NCBI RefSeq assembly: GCF_014931215.1
Contig: NZ_CP063089.1
Coordinates: 682,001 to 746,000, forward strand
Source: Campylobacter sp. 2014D-0216
Lineage (GTDB): Bacteria > Campylobacterota > Campylobacteria > Campylobacterales > Campylobacteraceae
DNA length: 64,000 bases
Direction of reading: 5' to 3'
The notes below the pieces were generated by a model. The model made no database searches and was not told the DNA's origin. It saw only the letters and a list, made by a program, of their open reading frames with translations. Shown piece after piece: positions 18,100 to 27,015 of the stretch; position 1 is the first letter of the stretch, and every line of letters starts with the position of its first letter. Made by a program: the position numbers and the translations under genes.

Positions 18100-18840
18100 G
18101 TGTGAGAATTGATGAGGGTGTTTGCCTTTGATGTGAATAATTTTTCCATCTTGTATATCATAAGCTTTACCAAATCCTTTCACAAAGCGTCCATTATGGA
18201 AATCAAGCTTAATTAAATGAAAATCAAGCATAGATCTAATCATCTTCACTGCTTTATCATCTTTTGTTTGTTTTTCAAATTCATCGTATTTTTTGTCAAA
18301 CTCTGCATCTCTTTCAAGAATAGATGCACTTGCTTTATAGCGCAGTCTTTTTCTTAGAGTGACTGAACTTGCTTTGCATTCATCTTCTAAAAACATTACT
18401 TCAATGTTGTTTGGATTTGTTTTGATATTGTGAAAATGCTCACTGATTTGACTAATGTAAATGTAATTTTCAGATTGAAATCTAAAAAATGGAGCATAAG
18501 AGCAAGTGGTTTCGCCATTTTCAGTGAGTGTTGCTAAAATGATGGAATTATATTGTGCGATAAATTCATCAATCTCTTGATGAATGTTTTCCAAATCATC
18601 GCTTTTTGCATTCATGCAAAGCTCGATAATGATATCTTTAATAGTGTTTACATCAGCTTTTGTTGGAAAATTAATGCGTAGTGTTTGATCATCATTATAG
18701 ATTATATCTAGTCCTTCAAAGTCTACACTCTGAAGTATAGCTTTTTCGATTTTCTTGGAGTTAGAAAATTTTTTGCATAAGTCTATAAGGTTGGATTGAT
18801 GATGTGAGTTCATATGCTCTATGATAGTGCTAAAATTCAT
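18091..18840 (-). CDS. chuZ: HugZ-family haem oxygenase ChuZ
   Basis: Degrades imported haem to release iron; C. jejuni ChuZ and H. pylori HugZ are the characterised members. At 249 aa it matches them. The split-barrel FMN-binding-type fold is seen in IILATLTENGETTCSYAPFFRFQSENYIYISQ, and the C-terminal tail carries several histidines (KGKHPHQFSHKK), where HugZ places its haem-ligand His. It is divergent from chuABCD across a 174-bp region with Fur-like sequences, as expected for iron-repressed haem use. Confidence 0.93.
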   Translation of the reverse strand: MNFSTIIEHMNSHHQSNLIDLCKKFSNSKKIEKAILQSVDFEGLDIIYNDDQTLRINFPTKADVNTIKDIIIELCMNAKSDDLENIHQEIDEFIAQYNSIILATLTENGETTCSYAPFFRFQSENYIYISQISEHFHNIKTNPNNIEVMFLEDECKASSVTLRKRLRYKASASILERDAEFDKKYDEFEKQTKDDKAVKMIRSMLDFHLIKLDFHNGRFVKGFGKAYDIQDGKIIHIKGKHPHQFSHKK

Positions 18841-18873
18841 TGAATAGTATCCTTTTTATAAAATTTTGAAAAA

Positions 18874-18889
18874 CAATATCAATTATCAA
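18874..18889 (-). promoter_or_regulatory. Partial Fur-box-like site before chuZ
   Basis: On the minus strand TTGATAATTGATATTG resembles two GATAAT-type hexamers of a Fur site, 34 bp before the chuZ ATG. It is weaker than the site near chuA. Confidence 0.4.
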
Positions 18890-18960
18890 ATTAAATTTAT
18901 CTTAAACCGCTTATTATTTTATCTTTTTTTAAATTAAATGAGAGTATATTTCTCTTTTTT

Positions 18961-18987
18961 TAATAATGATATGAATTATCATTATTA
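18961..18987. promoter_or_regulatory. Fur box upstream of chuA
   Basis: Perfect 11-bp arms TAATAATGATA (18961-18971) and TATCATTATTA (18977-18987) around TGAAT. They match the GATAATGATAATCATTATC consensus closely, ending 27 bp before the chosen chuA ATG. The likely role is iron-dependent repression of chuABCD and possibly the divergent chuZ. C. jejuni chu genes are Fur-regulated. Confidence 0.75.
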
Positions 18988-19014
18988 TATAGTAATCACT
19001 AAGGAGTGTGTATA

Positions 19015-21147
19015 ATGAATTCTACAAGTAGGATTATTTCATTTTCTTTTTATACTGTATTGTTTTTAAATCATGCATGGGCTAATGCACTCAATACAAA
19101 AGATGAAAAAGTATTTTTAGATGAACTTGTGGTTTCTGCGAGTGGATTTGAGCAAGATGCGGATAAGAATTTGAGAAATGTTATTGTTGTAGATGGTTCT
19201 TCTTTAAAGAAAAAAGGTTTTAGTTCTATAGAGCAAGTGTTAGAGAGTATACCTGAAATCAATTTTGTTAATTTTGGACTAGGTCGTAATGTTGATATGA
19301 GAGGACAAGGAAATAAATCTAATATTGCTGTTAAGGTAATGCTAGATGGTCGCCAAATTAATATGCTTGATAATTCTCATGGCGTTACGCCTTTAAATGG
19401 GATCAATATAAACAATATCGAACGTATAGAAATCATACCAGGTGGAGGGTCAATTTTATATGGAAATGGCACAAGAGGTGGTGTGATCAACATCATAAGC
19501 AAAAAGCAAAAACAAGATCATTTTTCTATTTTTAGTCAAACACAATCTTACCAAAATATTATCGATGGAGGTAATTTTGGTTTTAATTTAAACAAGGTTT
19601 TGCATGATGATGTGGTTTTGTCTTTGAGTGCGCAAAAATTTGACAAAAATGGCTTTCAAGAAGGCTACAATGAAAAAGGCTTTCATCTTAATACAGGCAT
19701 AATGAGCGATCTTAATGAAAATAGTAATATTGCATTAAATTATAATCATTTTAAAAGTACAAATAAAAATAGCGGCTATTTAACTAAAGCACAAATTGAA
19801 AGTAACCCTAGGCAAAAAGGTGCTTCAGAGAATATCACACAAACTAATAGATCTGAATTAAGCTTAGATTATAATTACTACCTTGGTGATGCTTGGGAAT
19901 TTCGCTTAGGTAGTTTTTGGCAAGATCAAAAAATCGTTTATGATAAAGATGTGGTTATGATGAAAGGTATTAAAGCTTATCAAGATGGAAGTGGCTTTAA
20001 TGACACGACTTTGGGGTTTAATTTTAAAGCAAAATACAATTATGATGAGAATTCTTACTTGGTAAGTGGGTATGATTTTTTAAACCATGATGCTAAGCGA
20101 ACAAGCTTATTAAAATATAGCGTTTTTCCTATCATACCTTATCATCATATGCAAACTATTATGGATATGAACAAGCAAAGCCATTCGGTTTTTGTTTTAA
20201 ACTCTCATCAATTGAATGATATTTTTGTTTTATCTAGTGGTATTCGATATGAATGGAACCAATATACCACACATAGAAGCTATAAAAATCAAATGCAAAT
20301 TAACACCCCAAACCACCCTAATAGTTCTGTAATTATAGATGAGTTAAGTCTTTTTGACACAAAAAAACACAGTGATAATATTGCTTTTGAGCTTACTCCT
20401 ACTTTTGTGTATTCTGATACGGGTTTGGCGTATTTTAAATACGAAAGGGGTTTTATATCTCCAAGCCCAGCACAATTTGTAAATAAAGACAACAAAAGTA
20501 AGAAGTATTATTCTACGGATTTAAATTCTGAAATTTTTCATACCTTTGAATTGGGCATTAATGATGTATTGTGGGATTTTCACGTTTTTAGAGCAAGTGT
20601 TTTTTACACCCAAAGTAAAGATGAGATCGCTTATCTTGGCAACCCGCATGCTACATCAGGATCATGGTGGAAATACTACAATATAGATGAGACTAGACGA
20701 CTTGGTGTTGAAATGAATTTAAGTCAAAAACTACTCGGAGAAACTTTGATCTTAAAACAAGGTGTAGCTTACATTGATGCAAGTATATCTAAAGGAGTTA
20801 ATGATGGCTTAAGAATTCCTTATGTTTCTAAGGTTAATTTATATGCGGGATTAGATTATTACTGGAGTGCAAATTTTAATACTTTTGTTGACTTAAACTA
20901 TCATTCTAGATCTAAAGACGGCGGTATGATAGATGAGAAAACGGGAAAAATGTATCAAAATGAATGGATTAAAGACTACACTTTAGTAGATATTGGAGCA
21001 AGTTATAATTATAAAAATTTGCAAATTGCTGCAGGGATAAGAAATGTATTTGATAAAAAATACTACACCTATCAAGATAGTATAAATGATCAGTACCTAC
21101 CAGGAAATGGAAGAAGTTATTATACGGAGTTTAAGTATGTGTTCTAA
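19015..21147 (+). CDS. chuA: TonB-dependent haem receptor ChuA
   Basis: Outer-membrane receptor importing haem with TonB energy. The signal peptide is about residues 1-23 (ending NHAWANA). A TonB-box-like DELVVSAS opens the plug domain, which has IEQVLESIPEINFVNFG, DMRGQGNKSNIAVKVMLDGR and GGSILYGNGTRGGVINI. The rest is a 22-strand barrel ending in YYTEFKYVF with the terminal Phe. Start ATG 19015 lies 9 bases after AAGGA; an in-frame GTG at 19006 would sit on that site. Length 710 aa. Confidence 0.93.
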   Translation: MNSTSRIISFSFYTVLFLNHAWANALNTKDEKVFLDELVVSASGFEQDADKNLRNVIVVDGSSLKKKGFSSIEQVLESIPEINFVNFGLGRNVDMRGQGNKSNIAVKVMLDGRQINMLDNSHGVTPLNGININNIERIEIIPGGGSILYGNGTRGGVINIISKKQKQDHFSIFSQTQSYQNIIDGGNFGFNLNKVLHDDVVLSLSAQKFDKNGFQEGYNEKGFHLNTGIMSDLNENSNIALNYNHFKSTNKNSGYLTKAQIESNPRQKGASENITQTNRSELSLDYNYYLGDAWEFRLGSFWQDQKIVYDKDVVMMKGIKAYQDGSGFNDTTLGFNFKAKYNYDENSYLVSGYDFLNHDAKRTSLLKYSVFPIIPYHHMQTIMDMNKQSHSVFVLNSHQLNDIFVLSSGIRYEWNQYTTHRSYKNQMQINTPNHPNSSVIIDELSLFDTKKHSDNIAFELTPTFVYSDTGLAYFKYERGFISPSPAQFVNKDNKSKKYYSTDLNSEIFHTFELGINDVLWDFHVFRASVFYTQSKDEIAYLGNPHATSGSWWKYYNIDETRRLGVEMNLSQKLLGETLILKQGVAYIDASISKGVNDGLRIPYVSKVNLYAGLDYYWSANFNTFVDLNYHSRSKDGGMIDEKTGKMYQNEWIKDYTLVDIGASYNYKNLQIAAGIRNVFDKKYYTYQDSINDQYLPGNGRSYYTEFKYVF

Positions 21148-22111
21148 AAACACTTTAATTTACTCCATGTTTGTTTTGGCTTATTTTGTGGTTATTGTAA
21201 TGGCGTTATGCTTAGGTGAAGAAAATATCAATCCTTTGCAGTTGTATGAGTATGTTTTTATACAGAATGACACTTTAAATCAAATGATCATAGATACTCG
21301 TTTCAGTAGGGCGGTTATGGCTATTTTGATTGGAATGTTATTATCAAGTAGTGGAGTTATTACTCAAAATGTATTTTCAAACCCCATAGCAGATCCTTAT
21401 ATCATAGGTATTGCTTCAGCGGCTACTTTTGGGGCTATTGTTGCTTATTTATTGGGCTTTGAAGATTATTATTATGGAATTTTTGCCTTTATTTGTTCGA
21501 GTATTTTTTCTTTTTTTGTTTTTAAAATCGCTTCTAAAACTTCCATTAGTACATTGTTGATTATTGGTATTGCTACATCATCTTTTTTAGGGGCTTTTAC
21601 TTCATTCTTTACTTATGTTATTGGAGAAGACTCTTTTAAGGTTGTAGCTTGGTTGATGGGAAATATTGGCTTAAGTTCTTGGTATCATGTGCAAATTCTT
21701 ATCTTGCCTTTGCTTTTGAGTTTATTGTATTTTTATATCAATAAAAATGCCTTAAATATTTTGTTAAGCGGAGATGAAGAGGCTAAAAATTTAGGGGTTG
21801 ATGCATATAGTTTAAGGATAAAACTTTTGATCGTTTCTTCATTAGCTGTATCTTTTGCTGTGGCTTTTACGGGGATTATAGCTTTTGTTGGTTTGATTAT
21901 ACCGCATGTTGTGAGATTGATTTTTAAAACCTATGATAATGCTATTGTGATCCCATACTCTGTTGTTTTTGGTGGTATTTTTTTGCTCATTAGTGATATT
22001 ATAGCAAGGACTTTACTTTCTCCTGTTCAAATACCCATAGGTATTATTACTGCTTTGTTTGGTTCGCCTATATTTTTATATTTAGCTTTGAAGTCAAAAA
22101 AAGGATTTTGA
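21137..22111 (+). CDS. chuB: Haem ABC transporter permease ChuB (FecCD family)
   Basis: Inner-membrane permease of a haem importer. About ten membrane helices are spread over 324 aa, with the family segments SNPIADPYIIGIASAATFGA and AFTGIIAFVGLIIPHVVRL. I chose ATG 21137, with a GGAG-type site at 21126-21129, rather than the more upstream ATG 17 codons earlier. It overlaps chuA by 11 bp. Partners are ChuC, 3 bp downstream, and ChuD. Confidence 0.92.
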   Translation: MCSKNTLIYSMFVLAYFVVIVMALCLGEENINPLQLYEYVFIQNDTLNQMIIDTRFSRAVMAILIGMLLSSSGVITQNVFSNPIADPYIIGIASAATFGAIVAYLLGFEDYYYGIFAFICSSIFSFFVFKIASKTSISTLLIIGIATSSFLGAFTSFFTYVIGEDSFKVVAWLMGNIGLSSWYHVQILILPLLLSLLYFYINKNALNILLSGDEEAKNLGVDAYSLRIKLLIVSSLAVSFAVAFTGIIAFVGLIIPHVVRLIFKTYDNAIVIPYSVVFGGIFLLISDIIARTLLSPVQIPIGIITALFGSPIFLYLALKSKKGF

Positions 22112-22114
22112 AAA

Positions 22115-22885
22115 ATGATTAAAATTCATAATTTGTATTTTTCATATGACCATAAAACATTACTTGAAAACATTAACATCAGTCTAAAACATCAAACATT
22201 CTTAGGTATTTTAGGTCCAAATGGATCTGGAAAAAGTACTTTGCTAAAGTTACTATTGAAAGATTTAGTGCCAAATCAAGGCGAAATTGTTTTATTAGGC
22301 GAAAATGTGAATCATATTAACACAAAAGACATATCACGCCTAATAGGGCTAGTACCACAAAAATCTAAACTCCAAACTCCTTTAAAGGTTGTAGATGTTT
22401 TGCTAATGGGAAAATATAATGCACTAAAGCATTCTTTTTCAAGTTATACTCATGAAGATATAAAAGAAGTGAAAAATTACGCAAAAACATTACAATGTGA
22501 GCATTTGTTGCATAGAAATATCTTATCTTTAAGTGGGGGAGAATTCCAAAAAATCCTCCTTATAAGGGCTTTATTAAAAAAGCCAAAAATACTTTTCCTA
22601 GATGAGCCTACTTCAGCTTTAGATTTAAAATACTCTATAGAAATTTTAAAATTTTGTGAGCAACTTATCCATGAAAAAAATATCTCTATTGTGGCTATTT
22701 TACATGATTTAAATTTGGCTTCGATTTTTTGCGATCAATTAGTATTTTTAAAAGATGGAAAAGTTCGGTATTTTGACAGTGCACATAAGCTTTTTACTCC
22801 TGAAATTTTATATGAAATTTATGGATTAAAATGCGAAGTGGTTTATAAAAATGCAAGACCATATGTTTTAGCTTTAAAGGAATAA
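22115..22885 (+). CDS. chuC: Haem ABC transporter ATPase ChuC
   Basis: Energises ChuB. Walker A GPNGSGKST near residue 37, a Q-loop in LVPQKSK, ABC signature LSGGEFQK, Walker B ILFLDEPTSALD and switch His in LHDLN are all intact. At 256 aa it is typical of FepC/BtuD-like ATPases. It sits between chuB and chuD with gaps of 1-3 bp. Confidence 0.94.
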   Translation: MIKIHNLYFSYDHKTLLENINISLKHQTFLGILGPNGSGKSTLLKLLLKDLVPNQGEIVLLGENVNHINTKDISRLIGLVPQKSKLQTPLKVVDVLLMGKYNALKHSFSSYTHEDIKEVKNYAKTLQCEHLLHRNILSLSGGEFQKILLIRALLKKPKILFLDEPTSALDLKYSIEILKFCEQLIHEKNISIVAILHDLNLASIFCDQLVFLKDGKVRYFDSAHKLFTPEILYEIYGLKCEVVYKNARPYVLALKE

Positions 22886-22886
22886 A

Positions 22887-23687
22887 ATGAAAAAAATATT
22901 ATTGTTTATAAGTATTGTGATTAGCTTTGTGTATTCTAAAGAGCGTTTAGTGGTGTTAGATCCTGCTAGTGTTGAGACTATATTTATGCTTGGTGGGGCA
23001 GATGAGATTGTTGGTATTGCTAAGTTGCAATATTCTAGTATTTATCCAGAAGAAAAGACTAAAAATATCCCAAGCGTAGGGACTTTTTCTAACCCTTCAG
23101 TGGAAAAAATTGTTTCCTTGCGACCAAGTTTGGTTATTTTGAGTGAATATTCTTTTAGTCTAAAACCCATGTTAGATCAGTTTAAAATCAAAAGTATTGC
23201 ATTACAATCAAAAAATTTAGAAGATATCAAAGAAAACATTCTCATCTTAGCAAAACTTATTCATAAAGAGGAGCAGGGGCAAAAACTTTTGGAGTATTTT
23301 CAAAATGAACTTCAACAACTTCAAGAGCAAACTAAAAATAAAAATGTTATATATTTGTATTCAGCTCAACCTTTGATGGCTTTTAATGATAATTCTTTGA
23401 TTGCAGATATTTTAAGATTATTAGGTTTTTTTAATGTTAGTCCTAAAAGTAAGGTTTCAAGACCCATTCTTTCTCAAGAATATATCTTAAAGCAAAATCC
23501 TGACATGATCATACTTGGAATGGGTGCAAACAAACAAAGCTTATTAGATTATTCTTTATTAAAATCCACCAAGGCTTGGAAGCAAAATTGTATCATTATA
23601 AATGATCATACTCATGAATTGTTAAGATTAAGTCCAAAAATACTTGATAGAATTAAAAAATTTAAAACGATACTTTCTAAGTGCTAA
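22887..23687 (+). CDS. chuD: Periplasmic haem-binding protein ChuD
   Basis: Class III solute-binding protein handing haem to ChuBC. The signal peptide MKKILLFISIVISFVYS has no lipobox. Family stretches include VVLDPASVETIFMLGGADEIVGI, NPSVEKIVSLRPSLVILSE and NPDMIILGMGANKQ. Length 266 aa. AAGGA sits 5 bases before the ATG. The 3' end overlaps the convergent hemW end by 11 bp, so read-through into antisense is possible. Confidence 0.92.
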   Translation: MKKILLFISIVISFVYSKERLVVLDPASVETIFMLGGADEIVGIAKLQYSSIYPEEKTKNIPSVGTFSNPSVEKIVSLRPSLVILSEYSFSLKPMLDQFKIKSIALQSKNLEDIKENILILAKLIHKEEQGQKLLEYFQNELQQLQEQTKNKNVIYLYSAQPLMAFNDNSLIADILRLLGFFNVSPKSKVSRPILSQEYILKQNPDMIILGMGANKQSLLDYSLLKSTKAWKQNCIIINDHTHELLRLSPKILDRIKKFKTILSKC

Positions 23688-24726
23688 TATATAAGGCTAA
23701 TTCATCGCTTAAGAGGTAGTTAGTATTATAAAAAACACCTTTTTTGTAAACTAACTTCCCTTTTTTACTAAGAAACATTGCTTTTTCTCTTTCTAAAGGT
23801 TCAAGTTTTGTTTCTTCTATGCCTATAAGACTTCTAAGTCCTAAGAAAATGTGCTCTAAGCGTAAATCATGTAAATTTAAATTTTCAATCTCTCTAAAAC
23901 AAGGATCATTGATATAATCTTTTAAATTTTTCTTAGTATAAAATCTTTGATTTTTTAAAAATCCTACCGCGCTTAAACCACAGCCTATATAGTCTTTTCC
24001 TTGCCAGTAAGCAAGGTTGTGTTTGCAAATTTGTCCAAAATTGCTGATTTCGTATTGTTTATAGCCAAGGCTTTCAATCGCTTTGATAAAATACTTCGCA
24101 AGGCGTGGTGCATTTTTTTTATAGTGAAATTTTTTAGCAAATCTCGTTTTTTCTTCTATAGTTAAATTATAAGCACTTACATGGTTAATATCTAGCAAGG
24201 CTAATTTTGAAATTTCATAATCAAGCATTTTGGTATCATCTAATTTTGTATCATAGATTAAGTCTAAGTTGATAGTGTCAAATCCTGCTTTTTTGGCATT
24301 TTCTATACTCTTAAAGATGGTTTTTTGATCATGAATACGCCCAAGAAATTGTAATTTTTTTTCATGAAAACTTTGCGCGCCAAAAGAAATGCGATTAAAA
24401 CCTAAATTTTTTATAGCACTTAGCCATGAAAAATTACTAGAATTAGGATTGGCTTCAATGGTGATTTCACATTCTTGCTTTAAATAAGCTTGCAAAAATA
24501 TAAAAATTTTTTCATAAAAATGTATATTCATTAAACTAGGAGTGCCACCACCTATAAAAACAGTCTTTATGGAGTTTTTGGCAACTTTAAAAAAATCTAG
24601 TTGATATTTTATATCTTGCATTAAAGCATTTAGGTAATCTTTTTCAAAGTCCTTTTTTTTAAGCGAGGTAAAAGAACAATAAAAACATTTGCTCTCGCAA
24701 AATGGTACATGGATATATAAATGCAT
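23677..24726 (-). CDS. hemW: HemW-type radical SAM protein (HemN-like)
   Basis: Annotated in many genomes as oxygen-independent coproporphyrinogen oxidase. The radical SAM cysteines are C10-x3-C14-x2-C17 (CESKCFYCSF), and there is no further Cys two residues after the third. True HemN has that Cys, so the HemW subtype, a haem chaperone, fits better. FIGGGTPSLM and RISFGAQSF are conserved. Length 349 aa. It is next to the haem uptake genes but faces them and probably has its own promoter in the nudH gap. Confidence 0.88.
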   Translation of the reverse strand: MHLYIHVPFCESKCFYCSFTSLKKKDFEKDYLNALMQDIKYQLDFFKVAKNSIKTVFIGGGTPSLMNIHFYEKIFIFLQAYLKQECEITIEANPNSSNFSWLSAIKNLGFNRISFGAQSFHEKKLQFLGRIHDQKTIFKSIENAKKAGFDTINLDLIYDTKLDDTKMLDYEISKLALLDINHVSAYNLTIEEKTRFAKKFHYKKNAPRLAKYFIKAIESLGYKQYEISNFGQICKHNLAYWQGKDYIGCGLSAVGFLKNQRFYTKKNLKDYINDPCFREIENLNLHDLRLEHIFLGLRSLIGIEETKLEPLEREKAMFLSKKGKLVYKKGVFYNTNYLLSDELALYIST

Positions 24727-24741
24727 AAAACTTCTCTAAAA

Positions 24742-24747
24742 TATAAT
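24742..24747 (+). promoter_or_regulatory. Possible -10 element for the nudH-lysC run
   Basis: TATAAT in the 79-bp divergent gap between hemW and nudH, about 59 bp before the nudH ATG. The gap is so AT-rich that other -10-like strings overlap it. Confidence 0.3.
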
Positions 24748-24805
24748 ATAAATTCGTATTTTTTTGTTAGAATTATATTATCTAAAAGTCAAGGATAAGA
24801 AAATC

Positions 24806-25276
24806 ATGGAAAAAGAAAAAAAATACAGGCCAAATGTAGCTGCTATAGTGTTATCATCAGCTTATCCTTTTGAGTGTAAAATTTTACTTGCTAAACGCAA
24901 TGATATGGAAGATATATGGCAGTTTCCTCAAGGTGGCATTGATGAGGGGGAAGATGTTAAAAGCGCATTGTTTAGAGAATTAAAAGAAGAAATAGGCACA
25001 GATGAGATTGAAATTTTAGCCGAACATCCTGAGTGGATTAGTTACGATTTTCCGGCTAAAGTCGCACAGAAGATGTATCCTTATGATGGACAAAGCCAAA
25101 AATATTTCTTAGTGAAGTTAAAAAACAAAGCCATAATCAATCTTAACACTAAAAATCCAGAATTTGATGCTTATAAGCTTGTTGATTTGGATCAAGTTTA
25201 TGACATGATAAATCATTTTAAAAAGCCTATATACATCAAAGTATTGAAACATTTTAAAGAAAGGGGGTATATTTAA
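24806..25276 (+). CDS. nudH: RNA pyrophosphohydrolase / Nudix hydrolase
   Basis: RppH/NudH-type enzyme removing pyrophosphate from dinucleoside polyphosphates or 5'-triphosphate RNA. The Nudix box is complete (GGIDEGEDVKSALFRELKEEIG), and the family start YRPNVAAIVLSS is present. I chose ATG 24806 with AAGGA at 24791-24795; an in-frame TTG further upstream would add 14 atypical residues. Length 156 aa. The stop and the lysC ATG overlap (TAATG). The order nudH-lysC-hobA-holB-folP also occurs in Helicobacter. Confidence 0.92.
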   Translation: MEKEKKYRPNVAAIVLSSAYPFECKILLAKRNDMEDIWQFPQGGIDEGEDVKSALFRELKEEIGTDEIEILAEHPEWISYDFPAKVAQKMYPYDGQSQKYFLVKLKNKAIINLNTKNPEFDAYKLVDLDQVYDMINHFKKPIYIKVLKHFKERGYI

Positions 25277-26478
25277 TGCTGATCGTACAAAAATATGGAG
25301 GAACAAGCGTAGGAACGCTAGAACGCATTGATGAGGTCGCTAAAAGAGTAGCTAAAAGCAAAAAAACTTGCGATAAATTAGTAGTGGTTGTTTCGGCGAT
25401 GAGCGGGGTGACAAATGAGCTAATTGATTTTGCACACCATTTTAGTAAAAACCCTTCTGGTCGTGAAATGGATATGCTTTTAAGTAGTGGTGAGCGTGTA
25501 ACTTCATCTTTGCTTGCTATTGCTTTAAATGAAATGGGTTTAAAAGCGGTTGCATTTTCAGGTCGCAACGCAGGGATCATCACAGATGATGTATATACTA
25601 AAGCAAGAATTGAGCATATTGACACTTCAAATCTTACAAAAGCTCTAGATGAGGGTTATATCGTAGTGGTTGCTGGTTTTCAAGGTGTTGATAAAATGGG
25701 CAATGTTACTACTTTGGGTCGTGGCGGAAGCGACTTGAGTGCGGTAGCTTTAGCGGGAGCTTTAAAAGCAGATTTATGTGAGATATATACAGATGTAGAT
25801 GGGGTTTATACGACAGATCCTAGGATAGAACCTAAGGCTAAAAAACTAGATAGAATTTCTTATGAAGAGATGTTAGAACTTGCAAGTTTAGGAGCTAAAG
25901 TTTTACAAAATCGTTCAGTAGAATTAGCTAAAAAATTAAATGTTAAACTAGTAACTAGAAGCAGTTTTAATGAAAATGAAGGTACGATTATCACAAAGGA
26001 GGAAAATATGGAACAAGCTTTGGTTAGCGGTATAGCATTAGATAAAAACCAAGCAAGAGTAACATTAAGGAATATCGATGATAAACCAGGAATTGCAGCT
26101 GCGATTTTTAGTACTTTGGCAGATGAAAACATCAATGTGGATATGATCATTCAAAATGTAGGAGTGGATGGAGCTACTAATCTAGGCTTTACTGTGCCAG
26201 AAAATGAATTAGATTTAGCGACCAATGCTATGAGAAAAGTTTTAGGAGCTAATGCCATTATAGAAACAGATAGCGCGGTAGTAAAAGTGTCTGTTGTAGG
26301 TGTAGGTATGAAGTCACATTCTGGTGTTGCTTCGGCTGCTTTTCAAGCTTTAGCTAATGAAAACATTAACATACAAATGATCTCTACAAGTGAAATTAAA
26401 ATTTCAATGATCGTCCATGAAAAATACGGCGAATTAGCCGTAAGAGTGCTACATGAAGTTTATAAGCTAGATGTATAA
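25276..26478 (+). CDS. lysC: Aspartokinase, with embedded beta-subunit start
   Basis: Phosphorylates aspartate, the first step to lysine, diaminopimelate, threonine and methionine. The kinase domain has VQKYGGTSVG at the N-terminus, LGRGGSDLSAVALA and YTDVDGVYTTDPR. Two ACT domains (about 262-330 and 340-400) give amino-acid feedback control. Length is 400 aa. A perfect AAAGGAGG at 25995-26002 followed by in-frame ATG 26008 inside the gene predicts a separate 156-aa regulatory beta subunit, as in Bacillus and Corynebacterium. Confidence 0.95.
   Translation: MLIVQKYGGTSVGTLERIDEVAKRVAKSKKTCDKLVVVVSAMSGVTNELIDFAHHFSKNPSGREMDMLLSSGERVTSSLLAIALNEMGLKAVAFSGRNAGIITDDVYTKARIEHIDTSNLTKALDEGYIVVVAGFQGVDKMGNVTTLGRGGSDLSAVALAGALKADLCEIYTDVDGVYTTDPRIEPKAKKLDRISYEEMLELASLGAKVLQNRSVELAKKLNVKLVTRSSFNENEGTIITKEENMEQALVSGIALDKNQARVTLRNIDDKPGIAAAIFSTLADENINVDMIIQNVGVDGATNLGFTVPENELDLATNAMRKVLGANAIIETDSAVVKVSVVGVGMKSHSGVASAAFQALANENINIQMISTSEIKISMIVHEKYGELAVRVLHEVYKLDV
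25995..26010 (+). promoter_or_regulatory. Internal ribosome site and start for the aspartokinase beta subunit
   Basis: AAAGGAGG, five bases, then ATG at codon 245 of lysC, in frame. The product would begin MEQALVSGIALDKNQ, just before the first ACT domain. It is the strongest Shine-Dalgarno sequence I found in the window, better than the one for lysC itself. Confidence 0.7.
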
Positions 26479-27015
26479 ATGAGCAATAGTTTTTTAAAAT
26501 TTACCCTAGAACAAATCCGAGAAAACGGCACTTATACGAGTTGGCTTGAAGAAAGGCGTCTTGAGTGGTCGCCTTTAATCGCTTCTAAATTAGCATTGCT
26601 TTTGCAAGGTTATACTTTTATTGTAATTACTGATGAGCAAAGAGTATGGTTTGAAGAGTATTTTTTAAGTCAAATCAATGCTAGCAACACAAGACCTTTA
26701 GTGCCTTTTGTTTCTCTAAAAGGAATTTATAATAAAGCTTGCAATACTCAAGAAGATATTGACTTGCTTAATGACCTTTTAAGTATTTCTTTTCCTAATG
26801 GTTATGCGTTTTTTTATATAGGGACTAATACAGGTTTTAAATTTAAAATCGCTAATTCTAAAGAAGATAGCATGCTTTGGCTTTTTGATGAGCAGTTGCA
26901 AAACAGCTTTTATCTTTCCTCGCGCGATAAAGAGTTGGATTATAAACTCATTTCTTTGTATAAAGTATTTGAACAAAGCTTAGAAGCGGTACTTTTTTCT
27001 AAGGTAGAAATTTGA
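26479..27015 (+). CDS. hobA: DnaA-interacting replication initiation protein HobA
   Basis: HobA is specific to this phylum. It is a tetramer that bridges DnaA domain I molecules at oriC (shown in H. pylori), a functional analogue of DiaA. At 178 aa it has the expected size, and the start MSNSFLKFTLEQIRENGTYTSWLEERRLEWSPL resembles the family. Position between lysC and holB is the same as in Helicobacter, which supports the call. It directly abuts lysC and overlaps holB by 4 bp. Confidence 0.88.
   Translation: MSNSFLKFTLEQIRENGTYTSWLEERRLEWSPLIASKLALLLQGYTFIVITDEQRVWFEEYFLSQINASNTRPLVPFVSLKGIYNKACNTQEDIDLLNDLLSISFPNGYAFFYIGTNTGFKFKIANSKEDSMLWLFDEQLQNSFYLSSRDKELDYKLISLYKVFEQSLEAVLFSKVEI

Noticed and set aside
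23677-24726. Calling the gene hemN (coproporphyrinogen oxidase)
   Set aside because: The fourth Cys just after the radical SAM motif that marks HemN is absent (CESKCFYCSF), so HemW is the better name.
25254-25625. 123-codon minus-strand frame over the start of lysC
   Set aside because: Overlaps a clear aspartokinase start; composition follows from the opposite strand.
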